Shown in pieces: positions 1-6,440 of a stretch of DNA of 8,969 nucleotides. The notes beneath the pieces were generated by a model. That model worked only from the letters and a program-made list of their open reading frames with translations. It did not search any database and had not been told where the DNA came from. Position numbers and translations under genes: made by a program. Origin of the DNA: Patescibacteria group bacterium (lineage in GTDB: Bacteria; Patescibacteriota; Minisyncoccia; CAIUEV01; JAHKAQ01); the NCBI GenBank assembly GCA_018825765.1, contig JAHKAQ010000011.1, positions 1-8,969 of the forward strand, given 5' to 3'. Every line of letters begins with the position of its first letter. The first letter of the stretch is position 1.

Positions 1-47
1 CAATGATAGAAGAAATCCTAAAAGTCACCAAACTTTCAAATAAATAA
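1..47 (+). CDS. C-terminal end of an upstream gene (possibly CsoR/DUF156 metal-sensing repressor), partial
   Basis: An open frame enters from the left edge and ends at TAA 45-47. The visible tail reads MIEEILKVTKLSNK. The stop lies 4 nt before the next start codon, so this gene is probably the first or an earlier member of the copper operon. The tail resembles the last helix of CsoR/DUF156-type repressors, which often end in an 'EEILEV..' stretch, and such a repressor would fit next to a copper ATPase. Only 14 residues are visible, so the identity is a guess. A chance open frame is also possible. Confidence 0.4.
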   Translation, partial: MIEEILKVTKLSNK

Positions 48-51
48 AATA

Positions 52-1404
52 ATGTTCATAAAAATAAAAATAAAGGGAATTCATTGTAAAAGCTGTAAAA
101 CTTTAATTCAAGCGGAAGTCGGCGCCTTAAAAGGAGTAAAGAGAATAAACATCGATCATTTAAGCGGAGCTTGCCGCGTAGAATTTGACAGTCATAAAAT
201 TTCAGCCGAAAAAATCTTTAAAAAGATTGAAAAATTAAATTACACCGTAGTCAAAACAAAAAAAATCAAGCCGAAAAAACACTCTTTCCCCCAAAAAATT
301 ATTATCCTGGGAATCCTTTTTATCTTCTTTGCCGCCGCCTATTTTTTTATTAGATATTTCGGCTTCCTGGAAATTATTTCCCAATTAAACCAGCGGCGAA
401 TAAGTTACTGGTTGATTTTTTTAATCGGAGTTCTGGCAAGCTTTCATTGTGTAGGAATGTGCGGCGGACTAATAATCGCGTATGCATCCCGGCCGAGCGC
501 CGCCAAGCCAGGCGGAAAAACAAGACACTCCCTGCTTCATCTTCAGTATAACGCCGGAAGAATTATCTCTTATACTGCCATTGGTGGAATTTTAGGCGCC
601 GCCGGCTCTTTTTTTGGAATAAATCCAACATTCACTGGCATAATTACTTTAATCGCCGCCGGCTTTATGATTTTAATGGGCTTGTCTCTGGTAACTGAAT
701 TTAAATGGCTGGAAAAAATTAAACCCAAAACTCCTTCTTTTATCTCCCGCTTCCTCTTTAGTCAACATCAAGCTCTGAAACCAAAAGGGCCTTTCATCAT
801 CGGCATTTTAAATGGCTTTATGCCCTGCGGCCCGCTGCAGGCCGTTCAAATTTATGCCCTAGCCTCGGGAAACGCCGCGAGCGGCGCCCTGTCAATGGGA
901 ATTTACGCCGCCGGCACCGCGCCGCTAATGTTTGGTTTCGGCAGTCTCGTTTCTTTAATCAGCCGGGAAAAAATTAGTCAAGCGATAAAAATTTCCGGCG
1001 CGATTGTTATAATTTTGGGATTGCTTATGTTGAACCGCGGCCTTATAAACTTCAATCTGGGGTTTAGCCGCCTTAGCTTTATGTTTCCCAAAATCCCGAA
1101 CAACACCGACAATCTAGTCACGCCGTTCGCGCCGGAAAAAAAATATCAAATCGCGAAAATGGATTTAACTTACAGCGGCTATTCGCCCAGCGTGCTTCTT
1201 GTAAAAAAAGATATTCCCGTGCGCTGGATCATAAGTGTCAAACAAATGAGTGGCTGCACCGATGAAATCATCATGCCTGAATATAATATTAGGAAAAAAT
1301 TAAAATACGGAGAAAATGTTATTGAATTTATTCCGAAAAAAACCGGCGATATTAAATTTTCCTGCTGGATGCAGATGGTTTGGGGAAAATTCGTGGTAAC
1401 GTGA
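52..1404 (+). CDS. HMA / SafE-UreH-like membrane / cupredoxin fusion protein, probable copper-handling membrane protein
   Basis: The 450-residue product has three recognisable parts. Residues 1-68 form a heavy-metal-associated domain with the metal-binding motif HCKSC (C12, C15). Residues 82-101 are a transmembrane helix. Residues about 118-330 are a multi-helix membrane core of the TauE/SafE, UreH-like (DsbD-related) type, with HCVGMCGG (C133, C137) and a second-half FMPCGP motif (C259). Residues about 365-450 resemble a cupredoxin domain with likely copper ligands in SGC (C402) and SCWMQM (C438, M440, M442). Family knowledge suggests movement of copper, or of reducing equivalents, across the membrane to the cupredoxin; the substrate is inferred. 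The gene starts 4 nt after the preceding stop and lies 21 nt before copA, so an operon is likely. No Shine-Dalgarno sequence precedes the ATG. A DsbD-like thiol role is the main alternative. Confidence 0.85.
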   Translation: MFIKIKIKGIHCKSCKTLIQAEVGALKGVKRINIDHLSGACRVEFDSHKISAEKIFKKIEKLNYTVVKTKKIKPKKHSFPQKIIILGILFIFFAAAYFFIRYFGFLEIISQLNQRRISYWLIFLIGVLASFHCVGMCGGLIIAYASRPSAAKPGGKTRHSLLHLQYNAGRIISYTAIGGILGAAGSFFGINPTFTGIITLIAAGFMILMGLSLVTEFKWLEKIKPKTPSFISRFLFSQHQALKPKGPFIIGILNGFMPCGPLQAVQIYALASGNAASGALSMGIYAAGTAPLMFGFGSLVSLISREKISQAIKISGAIVIILGLLMLNRGLINFNLGFSRLSFMFPKIPNNTDNLVTPFAPEKKYQIAKMDLTYSGYSPSVLLVKKDIPVRWIISVKQMSGCTDEIIMPEYNIRKKLKYGENVIEFIPKKTGDIKFSCWMQMVWGKFVVT

Positions 1405-1425
1405 AAATAAGCCTTAACAAGTTTT

Positions 1426-3651
1426 ATGCAAAAAATTGTGCTAAAAATTCAAGGCATGCACTGCGCCAGCTGTGCCGCTACCATAGAAAACAATCTTAAA
1501 AAACAAAAAGGCGTTTTTTCCGCTTCGGTGAATTTCGCCTCAGAAAAAGCAGTTATTGAATTTAACAGGGGAAAAATTAATCAAAAAGAGATTCAAGTTA
1601 TTATCAAAAAATTAGGCTATACTTCAAAACAACAAGTCTATAAGCCCTACAGGGATCAGGTCGCCAGCAAAGAAATAAAAGCGCTTAAAAAAAAATTCCT
1701 GCTTTCCGCCTTGCTGGGCCTGCCTGTTTTTTATCTAGCCATGGGAGAAACAGTCAACTTGCCCTTGCCGGCCTTACCGGAAAATACAAAAATTATTTTT
1801 CAATTCTTCGCTGCCACTTTAATTATTATTGTTAATTACCCGCTGTATCTTTCCGGTTTCAAAAAGCTGGTTGAGCGCAGTCCCAACATGGATTCCTTAA
1901 TTGCCACCGGAACCTCCGCCGCCTATCTTTACAGCCTTATTGTTTCTTTATTTATCTGGCTTAAGCCTGAATTAAAAGACGTCCATTTCTACTTTGAAAG
2001 CGCGGCCATGATCCTTCTTTTTATTTCCCTGGGAAGGTATTTGGAAGCCTTAACCAAGAAAAAAACAAGCCAGGCAGTCAAAAAACTCATCGCTCTTCAG
2101 CCCCAAAAAGCCACGATTATCAAAAAAAACCAGGAAGTAAAAATCCCTGTTTCGAGAATAAAAATAGGGGATATTGTTTTAACAAGGCCTGGAGAGAAAA
2201 TCGCTGTTGATGGCCTTGTAATTGATGGGTATTCAGCTGTTGACCAAAAAGCGATTACCGGCGAAAGCATTCCAGCTGAAAAACAAAAAGGCGATAAAGT
2301 TATTGGCGCCACGATAAATAAAACCGGCGTCTTAAAAATAAAAACAACTAAAATAGGCAAAGATATGATGATTTCGCAAATCATTCAAATCGTAGAGCAG
2401 GCTGTTAGCTCTAAGGCGCCAATCCAGCTTTTGGCTGATAAAATCGCCTTTTATTTTGTTCCTTCAGTTATGGCCATTGCCGCCCTTTCCGCTTTTTTTT
2501 GGCTGATAACCGGCCAGCCGCTTTCTTTTGCCCTGACAATTTTTGTGGCTGTCTTAATTATCGCTTGCCCTTGCGCCCTGGGTCTGGCAACGCCGGCCGC
2601 GGTAATGATGGGCGCAGAACTAGCGGCTCAAAACGGAATTTTAATAAAGAACAGCAAAGTCCTGGAAATTGCCCGAAAGATAAATATTTTTGTGTTCGAT
2701 AAGACCGGCACCTTAACCAAAGGCAAGCCAGCTGTCATGGACATTGTTACTGTTGGAAAGAACGCCCTTGCTTCCGATGAAATTCTGCGCTTGGCCGGCT
2801 CTGTTGAAAAAAATTCGGAACACCCTCTGGCCCGAGCCATAATCGATAAAGCAAAAAGACGAAAAATAAAATTTTTTAATGTTTCGGATTTTAAAGCCGT
2901 CCCGGGCAAAGGCATAGAAGCTGTTTTTAAAAAACAAAAAATCCTTATAGGAACGAAGAAAATAATGGCTGACAACTTAATTAACGTTAAAGTTTTAAAA
3001 AAACAAATAGCTGAACTGGAAAACCAGGGAAAAACTGTGATAATCCTGGCTCTTGGCAAAGAACCAGTCGGCGTAATTGCCATAACCGACGCTTTAAAAA
3101 AATATTCCAGGCAGGCTATTGATATTTTGTGTAAAGCCGGAATAAAAACCGCGATTCTCACCGGCGACAATAAAAAAACGGCCCGGGCCATAGCCGGCCA
3201 GCTAAACATTGATTATGTTTTAGCCGAAGTCCTGCCTCATGAAAAGTCCGCCAAAATAAAAGAGTTGCAAAAACAAGGCAACACAGTAGCCATGGTTGGA
3301 GACGGCATCAATGACGCGCCGGCGCTAGCGCAAGCTGATTTAGGCATCGCGCTGGGATCTGCCGCCGACATCACTTTGGAAACAGGCGACATGATTTTGA
3401 TAAAAAATGATTTAAGGGACGTGATAAAGGCAATGAATTTAAGCCGCTTTACTTTAAGAAAAATAAAACAAAATCTTTTCTGGGCTTTTTGCTATAATAT
3501 TTTTGGCATTCCTTTAGCCGCCGGCGCACTCTACCCATTTACCGGTTGGCTCTTAAATCCGGCCGTTGCCGCCGCAGCCATGGCTTTTTCTTCAGTAAGC
3601 GTGCTTTTAAACGCTCTTTCAATGAAAAGATATAACCCGGACACTTTTTAA
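1426..3651 (+). CDS. copA: Copper-exporting P1B-type ATPase CopA
   Basis: This 741-residue, full-length heavy-metal P-type ATPase uses ATP to pump Cu+ out of the cytoplasm. An N-terminal HMA domain carries GMHCASC (C13, C16). The actuator domain has TGES (278-281). The ion-binding helix has CPC (381-383). DKTGTLT contains the phosphorylated Asp425, the nucleotide domain has SEHP (H466, P467), and the hinge has GDGINDAP (from 625). The last two membrane helices contain Y690-N691 and M719 with S722-S723, the combination that marks the Cu+-specific P1B-1 subgroup. There is a single HMA domain. The start codon has no evident Shine-Dalgarno sequence. It lies 21 nt downstream of the HMA/cupredoxin gene, consistent with co-transcription. 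A silver or mixed Cu/Ag substrate cannot be excluded. Confidence 0.96.
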   Translation: MQKIVLKIQGMHCASCAATIENNLKKQKGVFSASVNFASEKAVIEFNRGKINQKEIQVIIKKLGYTSKQQVYKPYRDQVASKEIKALKKKFLLSALLGLPVFYLAMGETVNLPLPALPENTKIIFQFFAATLIIIVNYPLYLSGFKKLVERSPNMDSLIATGTSAAYLYSLIVSLFIWLKPELKDVHFYFESAAMILLFISLGRYLEALTKKKTSQAVKKLIALQPQKATIIKKNQEVKIPVSRIKIGDIVLTRPGEKIAVDGLVIDGYSAVDQKAITGESIPAEKQKGDKVIGATINKTGVLKIKTTKIGKDMMISQIIQIVEQAVSSKAPIQLLADKIAFYFVPSVMAIAALSAFFWLITGQPLSFALTIFVAVLIIACPCALGLATPAAVMMGAELAAQNGILIKNSKVLEIARKINIFVFDKTGTLTKGKPAVMDIVTVGKNALASDEILRLAGSVEKNSEHPLARAIIDKAKRRKIKFFNVSDFKAVPGKGIEAVFKKQKILIGTKKIMADNLINVKVLKKQIAELENQGKTVIILALGKEPVGVIAITDALKKYSRQAIDILCKAGIKTAILTGDNKKTARAIAGQLNIDYVLAEVLPHEKSAKIKELQKQGNTVAMVGDGINDAPALAQADLGIALGSAADITLETGDMILIKNDLRDVIKAMNLSRFTLRKIKQNLFWAFCYNIFGIPLAAGALYPFTGWLLNPAVAAAAMAFSSVSVLLNALSMKRYNPDTF

Positions 3652-3712
3652 ATTCAGACACGCGCTGTTTAGTGTGTTCTTTTAACGCGGCCAAGCATCT
3701 CACGCCATATCT

Positions 3713-3765
3713 GGGTCTGTTGCCAAATAGGCTTTCGTAACGAAAGCCTATTTGGCAACAGACCC
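3713..3765. repeat. 53-bp nearly perfect palindrome flanked by ATCT direct repeats
   Basis: Two 26-bp arms are exact reverse complements around one central base (A at 3739). The outer ends read GGGTCTGTTGCC and GGCAACAGACCC. The same four bases, ATCT, lie immediately outside each arm (3709-3712 and 3766-3769), as a short target duplication would. It follows copA by 61 bp. It could be a tiny inserted palindromic element (MITE-like) or a strong bidirectional hairpin between convergent transcripts. No T-tract directly follows either arm, so it is not a canonical terminator. The palindrome is certain; its origin is not. Confidence 0.85.
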
Positions 3766-3787
3766 ATCTGTGTCGCAGTTTTTTAAC

Positions 3788-3807
3788 TGGTCGGAATGCC
3801 GGGATTT
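3788..3807 (-). repeat. Duplicated tRNA 3' end with encoded CCA (relic or att-like site)
   Basis: Bases 3790-3807 match 4014-4031, the 3' part of the tRNA-Pro gene, at 17 of 18 positions and in the same orientation. Read on the - strand, this copy ends ATTCCGACCA, so it carries the CCA triplet (3788-3790) that the intact tRNA gene lacks. Its acceptor strand could still pair with the tRNA-Pro 5' strand through one G-U pair. No tRNA 5' half or anticodon arm is attached, so it is not a functional tRNA gene. It may be left over from tRNA duplication, or from integration at a tRNA 3' end. Confidence 0.6.
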
Positions 3808-3816
3808 TCACTGCTC

Positions 3817-3938
3817 GGCCCGCCCTCGCGGGCCTGCACTTTGAGAACCCACGGTTCTCAACGATTTTGCGCCAAACTCTTATAATAAAAAGAGGCGCAA
3901 AATCTGCTCTCCTCCCACGGGAAAACGTAGTTTTCCCG
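3817..3938. repeat. Cluster of four hairpins in the copA-tRNA intergenic region
   Basis: Four consecutive inverted repeats with perfect arms are visible. At 3817-3834 the arms are 7 bp (GGCCCGC/GCGGGCC) with a 4-nt loop. At 3841-3861 they are 9 bp with a 3-nt loop. At 3863-3904 they are 11 bp (GATTTTGCGCC) with a 20-nt AT-rich loop. At 3918-3938 they are 9 bp with a GTA loop. The last hairpin is followed on the + strand by ACCCC and five Ts (3944-3948), so it could end copA transcription, though the stem and T-tract are 5 nt apart. No open frame in 3652-4014 looks coding. A small structured RNA or the remains of a mobile element are alternatives. Confidence 0.6.
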
Positions 3939-3975
3939 ACCCCTTTTTCTGTTCAAATCCCGTCCTTCCTAAATC

Positions 3976-4012
3976 AATTATTAAACCCCCTTTTTAAGGG
4001 GGTTTAATAATT
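3976..4012 (-). terminator. Rho-independent-type terminator for the DUF4446-infB-tRNA unit
   Basis: The hairpin has perfect 17-bp arms and a 3-nt loop. The core is five G-C pairs (CCCCC/GGGGG) and the rest of the stem is A/T. It starts 2 bp past the tRNA-Pro 3' end on the - strand. Its A/T-rich distal arm supplies the U-rich 3' segment in either direction, so it may also stop readthrough from the copper operon. Confidence 0.75.
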
Positions 4013-4014
4013 AG

Positions 4015-4088
4015 TCGGAGTGCCGGGATTTGAACCCGGGATCTCCTGCTCCCAAAGCAGGCGCGTTAAGCCGCTACGCTACACTCCG
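4015..4088 (-). tRNA. tRNA-Pro (anticodon UGG)
   Basis: The - strand folds as a complete cloverleaf. The acceptor stem CGGAGTG pairs with CACTCCG and is followed by discriminator A. The D arm is GCGT...ACGC. The anticodon arm CCTGC-TTTGGGA-GCAGG gives anticodon TGG. The T arm CCGGG-TTCAAAT-CCCGG is intact. UGG reads proline CCN codons, and the overall sequence resembles bacterial tRNA-Pro. CCA is not encoded: CTA follows the discriminator, so CCA must be added after transcription. The gene begins 8 nt after the infB stop codon, so it is probably processed from the infB transcript, and it is followed at once by the terminator hairpin. Confidence 0.95.
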
Positions 4089-4096
4089 AAAACCCG

Positions 4097-5902
4097 TTAT
4101 TCAATTTTTCTTTCTATTTCCTGTTCCTCATAGAACTTTAAAACATCTCCCTCTTGAATTTTTATCAAATTCTTTTTTGGAATATAAGTTATACCGCATT
4201 CTAATCCCTGTTCCGCCTCATCAGTTTCAGCTTGTCCCTGTTTTAGTTTTTTTGCCTGTCCCTGACCCAGTTTTTCTTCGCCGCGCCAGATTTCAAAGCT
4301 AGCTCCCTTTTTCACTCTGCCCTTCTTTACCTTGCCGCCCACGATCATTTTATCTTTTTCCGTCCTGAAAATAGCCAAAACCTCAAGTTCCCCCAGATCA
4401 GTTCTCACGATTTCCGGCTCAAGCAATTTTGACATCTCCTCTTTTATATCATCCACCAGCTTATAAATTACCTCAAAGTTTCTTATCTCCACTTTAGCCT
4501 TTTTACTGGCCTGATTAACCATATCCGGCACCGCCACTTTAAAGCCATAAACCAGGGCTTTTGAAGTTTCAGCCAGTTGAACATCGGTTTCAGTCACATT
4601 GCCCACCTTTTGAGAAAGAATATCCAGCGTCACCTGATCGCCTGGCAGGGAATCCAGAATTTGCTTTAAAGCCTCCAGGGAACCGCCGGCGTCAGCCCTA
4701 AGAATTAAGTTCAGGCGCGCCAGACCGCTGGTCTTTATTGATTCGTTAATTTTTTTAGCCGTAGCTTTATTTTCTCCGGTTTCTCCGGCCATAATATCCA
4801 GCTTTAAGCGCCGCGTCTTTTCCTTGGCGATGGTTCGGCTCTCCTCAACCTGCAACACCGCGCCGGCCTTGCAAATTTTACTGAAACCGACAATCGTGGT
4901 CGAAGATCCCGGCCCCACTGTCATCACTCTTTTTCCGCTGTAATCCAGTAATTGACGCACCGAACCCAGCGCGTCCCCGGCTATAACCGAATCTCCCTCT
5001 TCCAGCGCGCCGGTTTTAATGATCGCCGTGGTAATCACCCCTCTTCGCTGATCCAGGTGCGATTCCAGAACAATGCCCAGCGCTTTTCGCTCCCAGTCAG
5101 CCTCAATTTTTAAAACATCGGCCAAAAGAAGAATAGTTTCTAAAAGTTCGTCGATTCCAATATTATTCTTGGCTGATATTTCCACGCAGGGGATTTCCCC
5201 GCCTCTTTTTTCAAGTAAGATTCCGGCTTCGGCCAGCTGCCCTTTCACCTTTTCCGCGTTGGCTCCGGGCTTGTCAATCTTGTTTATAGCCACTATCATC
5301 GGCACCTTGCCCTTTTTAAAATTTTTAATGACTTCTTTAGTCTGCGGCTTCACTCCATCGTCGGCCGCCACGATAAGAATAGCGATATCAGCCAGCCCCG
5401 CGCCCCGCGCCCGCATTTTGGAAAAAGCCTCGTGCCCCGGCGTGTCCACGAAAGTAATCAGCCGCCCCTTAGCCTTCACCTGATAGGAGGTAATATGCTG
5501 GGTAATGCCTCCGGATTCAGATTCAGCTACTTTAGTTTTTCGAATCGTATCCAGGAGAGTGGTTTTCCCGTGATCAACATGGCCTAAAATCGTTACCACC
5601 ACCGGCCGCTTGCGCAAGTTTTTACCTTTGTCTTTTTCTTGCTTCAAAATTTCCGCCAGCTGTTCCGGCGAAATAACATCCATTTTTTTTTCGTCTATTT
5701 TCTCCTCCCGAACCATGACGTCAAATTCCTGCGCTATCAAAGCCGCTGTTTCAAAATCAATCGTCTCGTTGATAGTGGCCAGGAAACCGTTATCCAGAAG
5801 AACTTTAATCACTTCAGCCACCGGCTTGTCTATTTTTTCACAAAATTCCTTGACCGAAACCACCGAAGGAATCTTTATTTTTTCTTCAGTCTTTTTTTCC
5901 AT
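4097..5902 (-). CDS. infB: Translation initiation factor IF-2
   Basis: This 601-residue GTPase brings fMet-tRNA to the 30S subunit and promotes subunit joining. Residues about 12-63 form an IF2_N-like domain (SVKEFCEKI...VIKVLLDNG). The G domain has the P-loop GHVDHGKT (107-114), DTPGHEAF (153-160), NKID (207-210) and SAK (243-245). Domain II and the C-terminal IF-2 domains follow, ending with a C2-type region (ECGITYIPKK...EGDVLKFYEE). At 601 residues it is much shorter than E. coli IF-2 (890) because the long, variable N-terminal extension is absent, as in reduced genomes. The ATG is 4 nt after the DUF4446 stop and has no Shine-Dalgarno sequence, so translational coupling is likely. tRNA-Pro lies 8 nt downstream. 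Confidence 0.97.
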   Translation of the reverse strand: MEKKTEEKIKIPSVVSVKEFCEKIDKPVAEVIKVLLDNGFLATINETIDFETAALIAQEFDVMVREEKIDEKKMDVISPEQLAEILKQEKDKGKNLRKRPVVVTILGHVDHGKTTLLDTIRKTKVAESESGGITQHITSYQVKAKGRLITFVDTPGHEAFSKMRARGAGLADIAILIVAADDGVKPQTKEVIKNFKKGKVPMIVAINKIDKPGANAEKVKGQLAEAGILLEKRGGEIPCVEISAKNNIGIDELLETILLLADVLKIEADWERKALGIVLESHLDQRRGVITTAIIKTGALEEGDSVIAGDALGSVRQLLDYSGKRVMTVGPGSSTTIVGFSKICKAGAVLQVEESRTIAKEKTRRLKLDIMAGETGENKATAKKINESIKTSGLARLNLILRADAGGSLEALKQILDSLPGDQVTLDILSQKVGNVTETDVQLAETSKALVYGFKVAVPDMVNQASKKAKVEIRNFEVIYKLVDDIKEEMSKLLEPEIVRTDLGELEVLAIFRTEKDKMIVGGKVKKGRVKKGASFEIWRGEEKLGQGQAKKLKQGQAETDEAEQGLECGITYIPKKNLIKIQEGDVLKFYEEQEIERKIE

Positions 5903-5906
5903 GATT

Positions 5907-6368
5907 TTATTTAGCCGTGTTTAGCGCCCTCTCTTCTTCTTTCATCAGCGGAATATCAGATTTTCCATTGTTTACCTGCTTGGCAAAAATTTTAATTCCC
6001 TGTTCCGTGGTTAAAGTTGAAAAAACAATTCCTCTTCTTTTTCCGTCTACCAAAGCGATGGCGAAACAGTTTTTATGTCCCTTTTCCCCGTAAGGGTTGT
6101 AGCGCACTACGCCGATTCTGGTCAAACCCCTCGAACTCAATTTATTTAGCTGATTGCTGGCGTTGAATAAATCCTCAATATCCCGGTCAAGCTTGTCGCT
6201 TTTTTTAACCAGTTCAAGAATTATCTTCTCCAGGCTGGACACCTGCTTGCCGGAAAAAAGCTGATCATGCGCCTTTCTTATTTTTCCTATTTTTATAAGC
6301 GCGAGCAGGTTGAGCCCCAGGGATAAAACAAGTAAAACAACCCCCGCGTAGGGGATAAAAGCTTGCAT
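5907..6368 (-). CDS. DUF4446 family membrane-anchored protein, function unknown
   Basis: The 153-residue protein starts with a hydrophobic helix (about residues 5-27) that probably anchors it in the membrane. A charged, possibly coiled-coil segment follows (about 44-78). The conserved core (about 80-150) contains RIGVVRYNPYGEKG and a region ending KSDIPLMKEEERAL. The GVVRYNP(Y/F)G pattern and the later 'F-A-I-A-L-V-D' strand match the DUF4446 family, known from Gram-positive bacteria and candidate phyla, with no established function. The N-in/C-out topology is not resolved. It ends 4 nt before infB, so the two are probably co-transcribed and perhaps translationally coupled. No Shine-Dalgarno sequence precedes the ATG. 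Confidence 0.85.
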   Translation of the reverse strand: MQAFIPYAGVVLLVLSLGLNLLALIKIGKIRKAHDQLFSGKQVSSLEKIILELVKKSDKLDRDIEDLFNASNQLNKLSSRGLTRIGVVRYNPYGEKGHKNCFAIALVDGKRRGIVFSTLTTEQGIKIFAKQVNNGKSDIPLMKEEERALNTAK

Positions 6369-6390
6369 TTTGTCTTAATCTTAATTTTTG

Positions 6391-6405
6391 AGCCGCTTGG
6401 CGGCT
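6391..6405 (-). other. Stem-loop in the leader of the DUF4446-infB operon
   Basis: AGCCGC and GCGGCT form a perfect 6-bp GC-rich stem around a 3-nt loop, 22 bp upstream of the DUF4446 start codon. On the - strand it is followed by CAAAAATT rather than a T-tract, so it is not a clear terminator. It may be a leader structure, or simply remain from a boundary upstream of the operon. Confidence 0.45.
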
Positions 6406-6410
6406 ACTTC

Positions 6411-6438
6411 AGAGTATCATAAACTGGGGATTTTTCAA
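6411..6438 (-). promoter_or_regulatory. Weak candidate promoter for DUF4446-infB
   Basis: On the - strand TTGAAA (6438-6433) is followed 16 bp later by TACTCT (6416-6411). A better -10-like TATGAT lies at 6421-6416, but its -35 position would fall at the IS481 boundary (6444) and reads ATAAAT. The spacing is therefore poor for every combination. The insertion may have replaced the original upstream promoter element. This is a pattern match by eye only. Confidence 0.25.
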
Positions 6439-6440
6439 AT

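Noticed and set aside
2628..3209. 193-codon open frame on the - strand within copA
   Set aside because: It lies antisense to a strongly conserved ATPase core and shows no domain of its own. Other antisense or out-of-frame stretches over copA and infB were dropped for the same reason.
3713..3765. Palindrome as an intact IS6-family element
   Set aside because: It has no transposase, its centre is only one base, and the flanking repeat is 4 bp, not 8 bp. Only the tip sequence is vaguely similar.
3539..3811. 90-codon open frame on the - strand across the copA end and the palindrome
   Set aside because: It overlaps the copA C-terminus and runs through the inverted repeat. The product is low-complexity, basic and unlike a protein family.
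3951..3969. + strand tRNA T-arm-like sequence (GTTCAAATCCCG...)
   Set aside because: The bases before the loop cannot pair to make a T stem, and no acceptor 5' strand or anticodon arm precedes it. At most it is a relic.
3713..4012. CRISPR array
   Set aside because: The repeats are inverted hairpins of different sequence. No regularly spaced direct repeats and no cas genes are present in the window.
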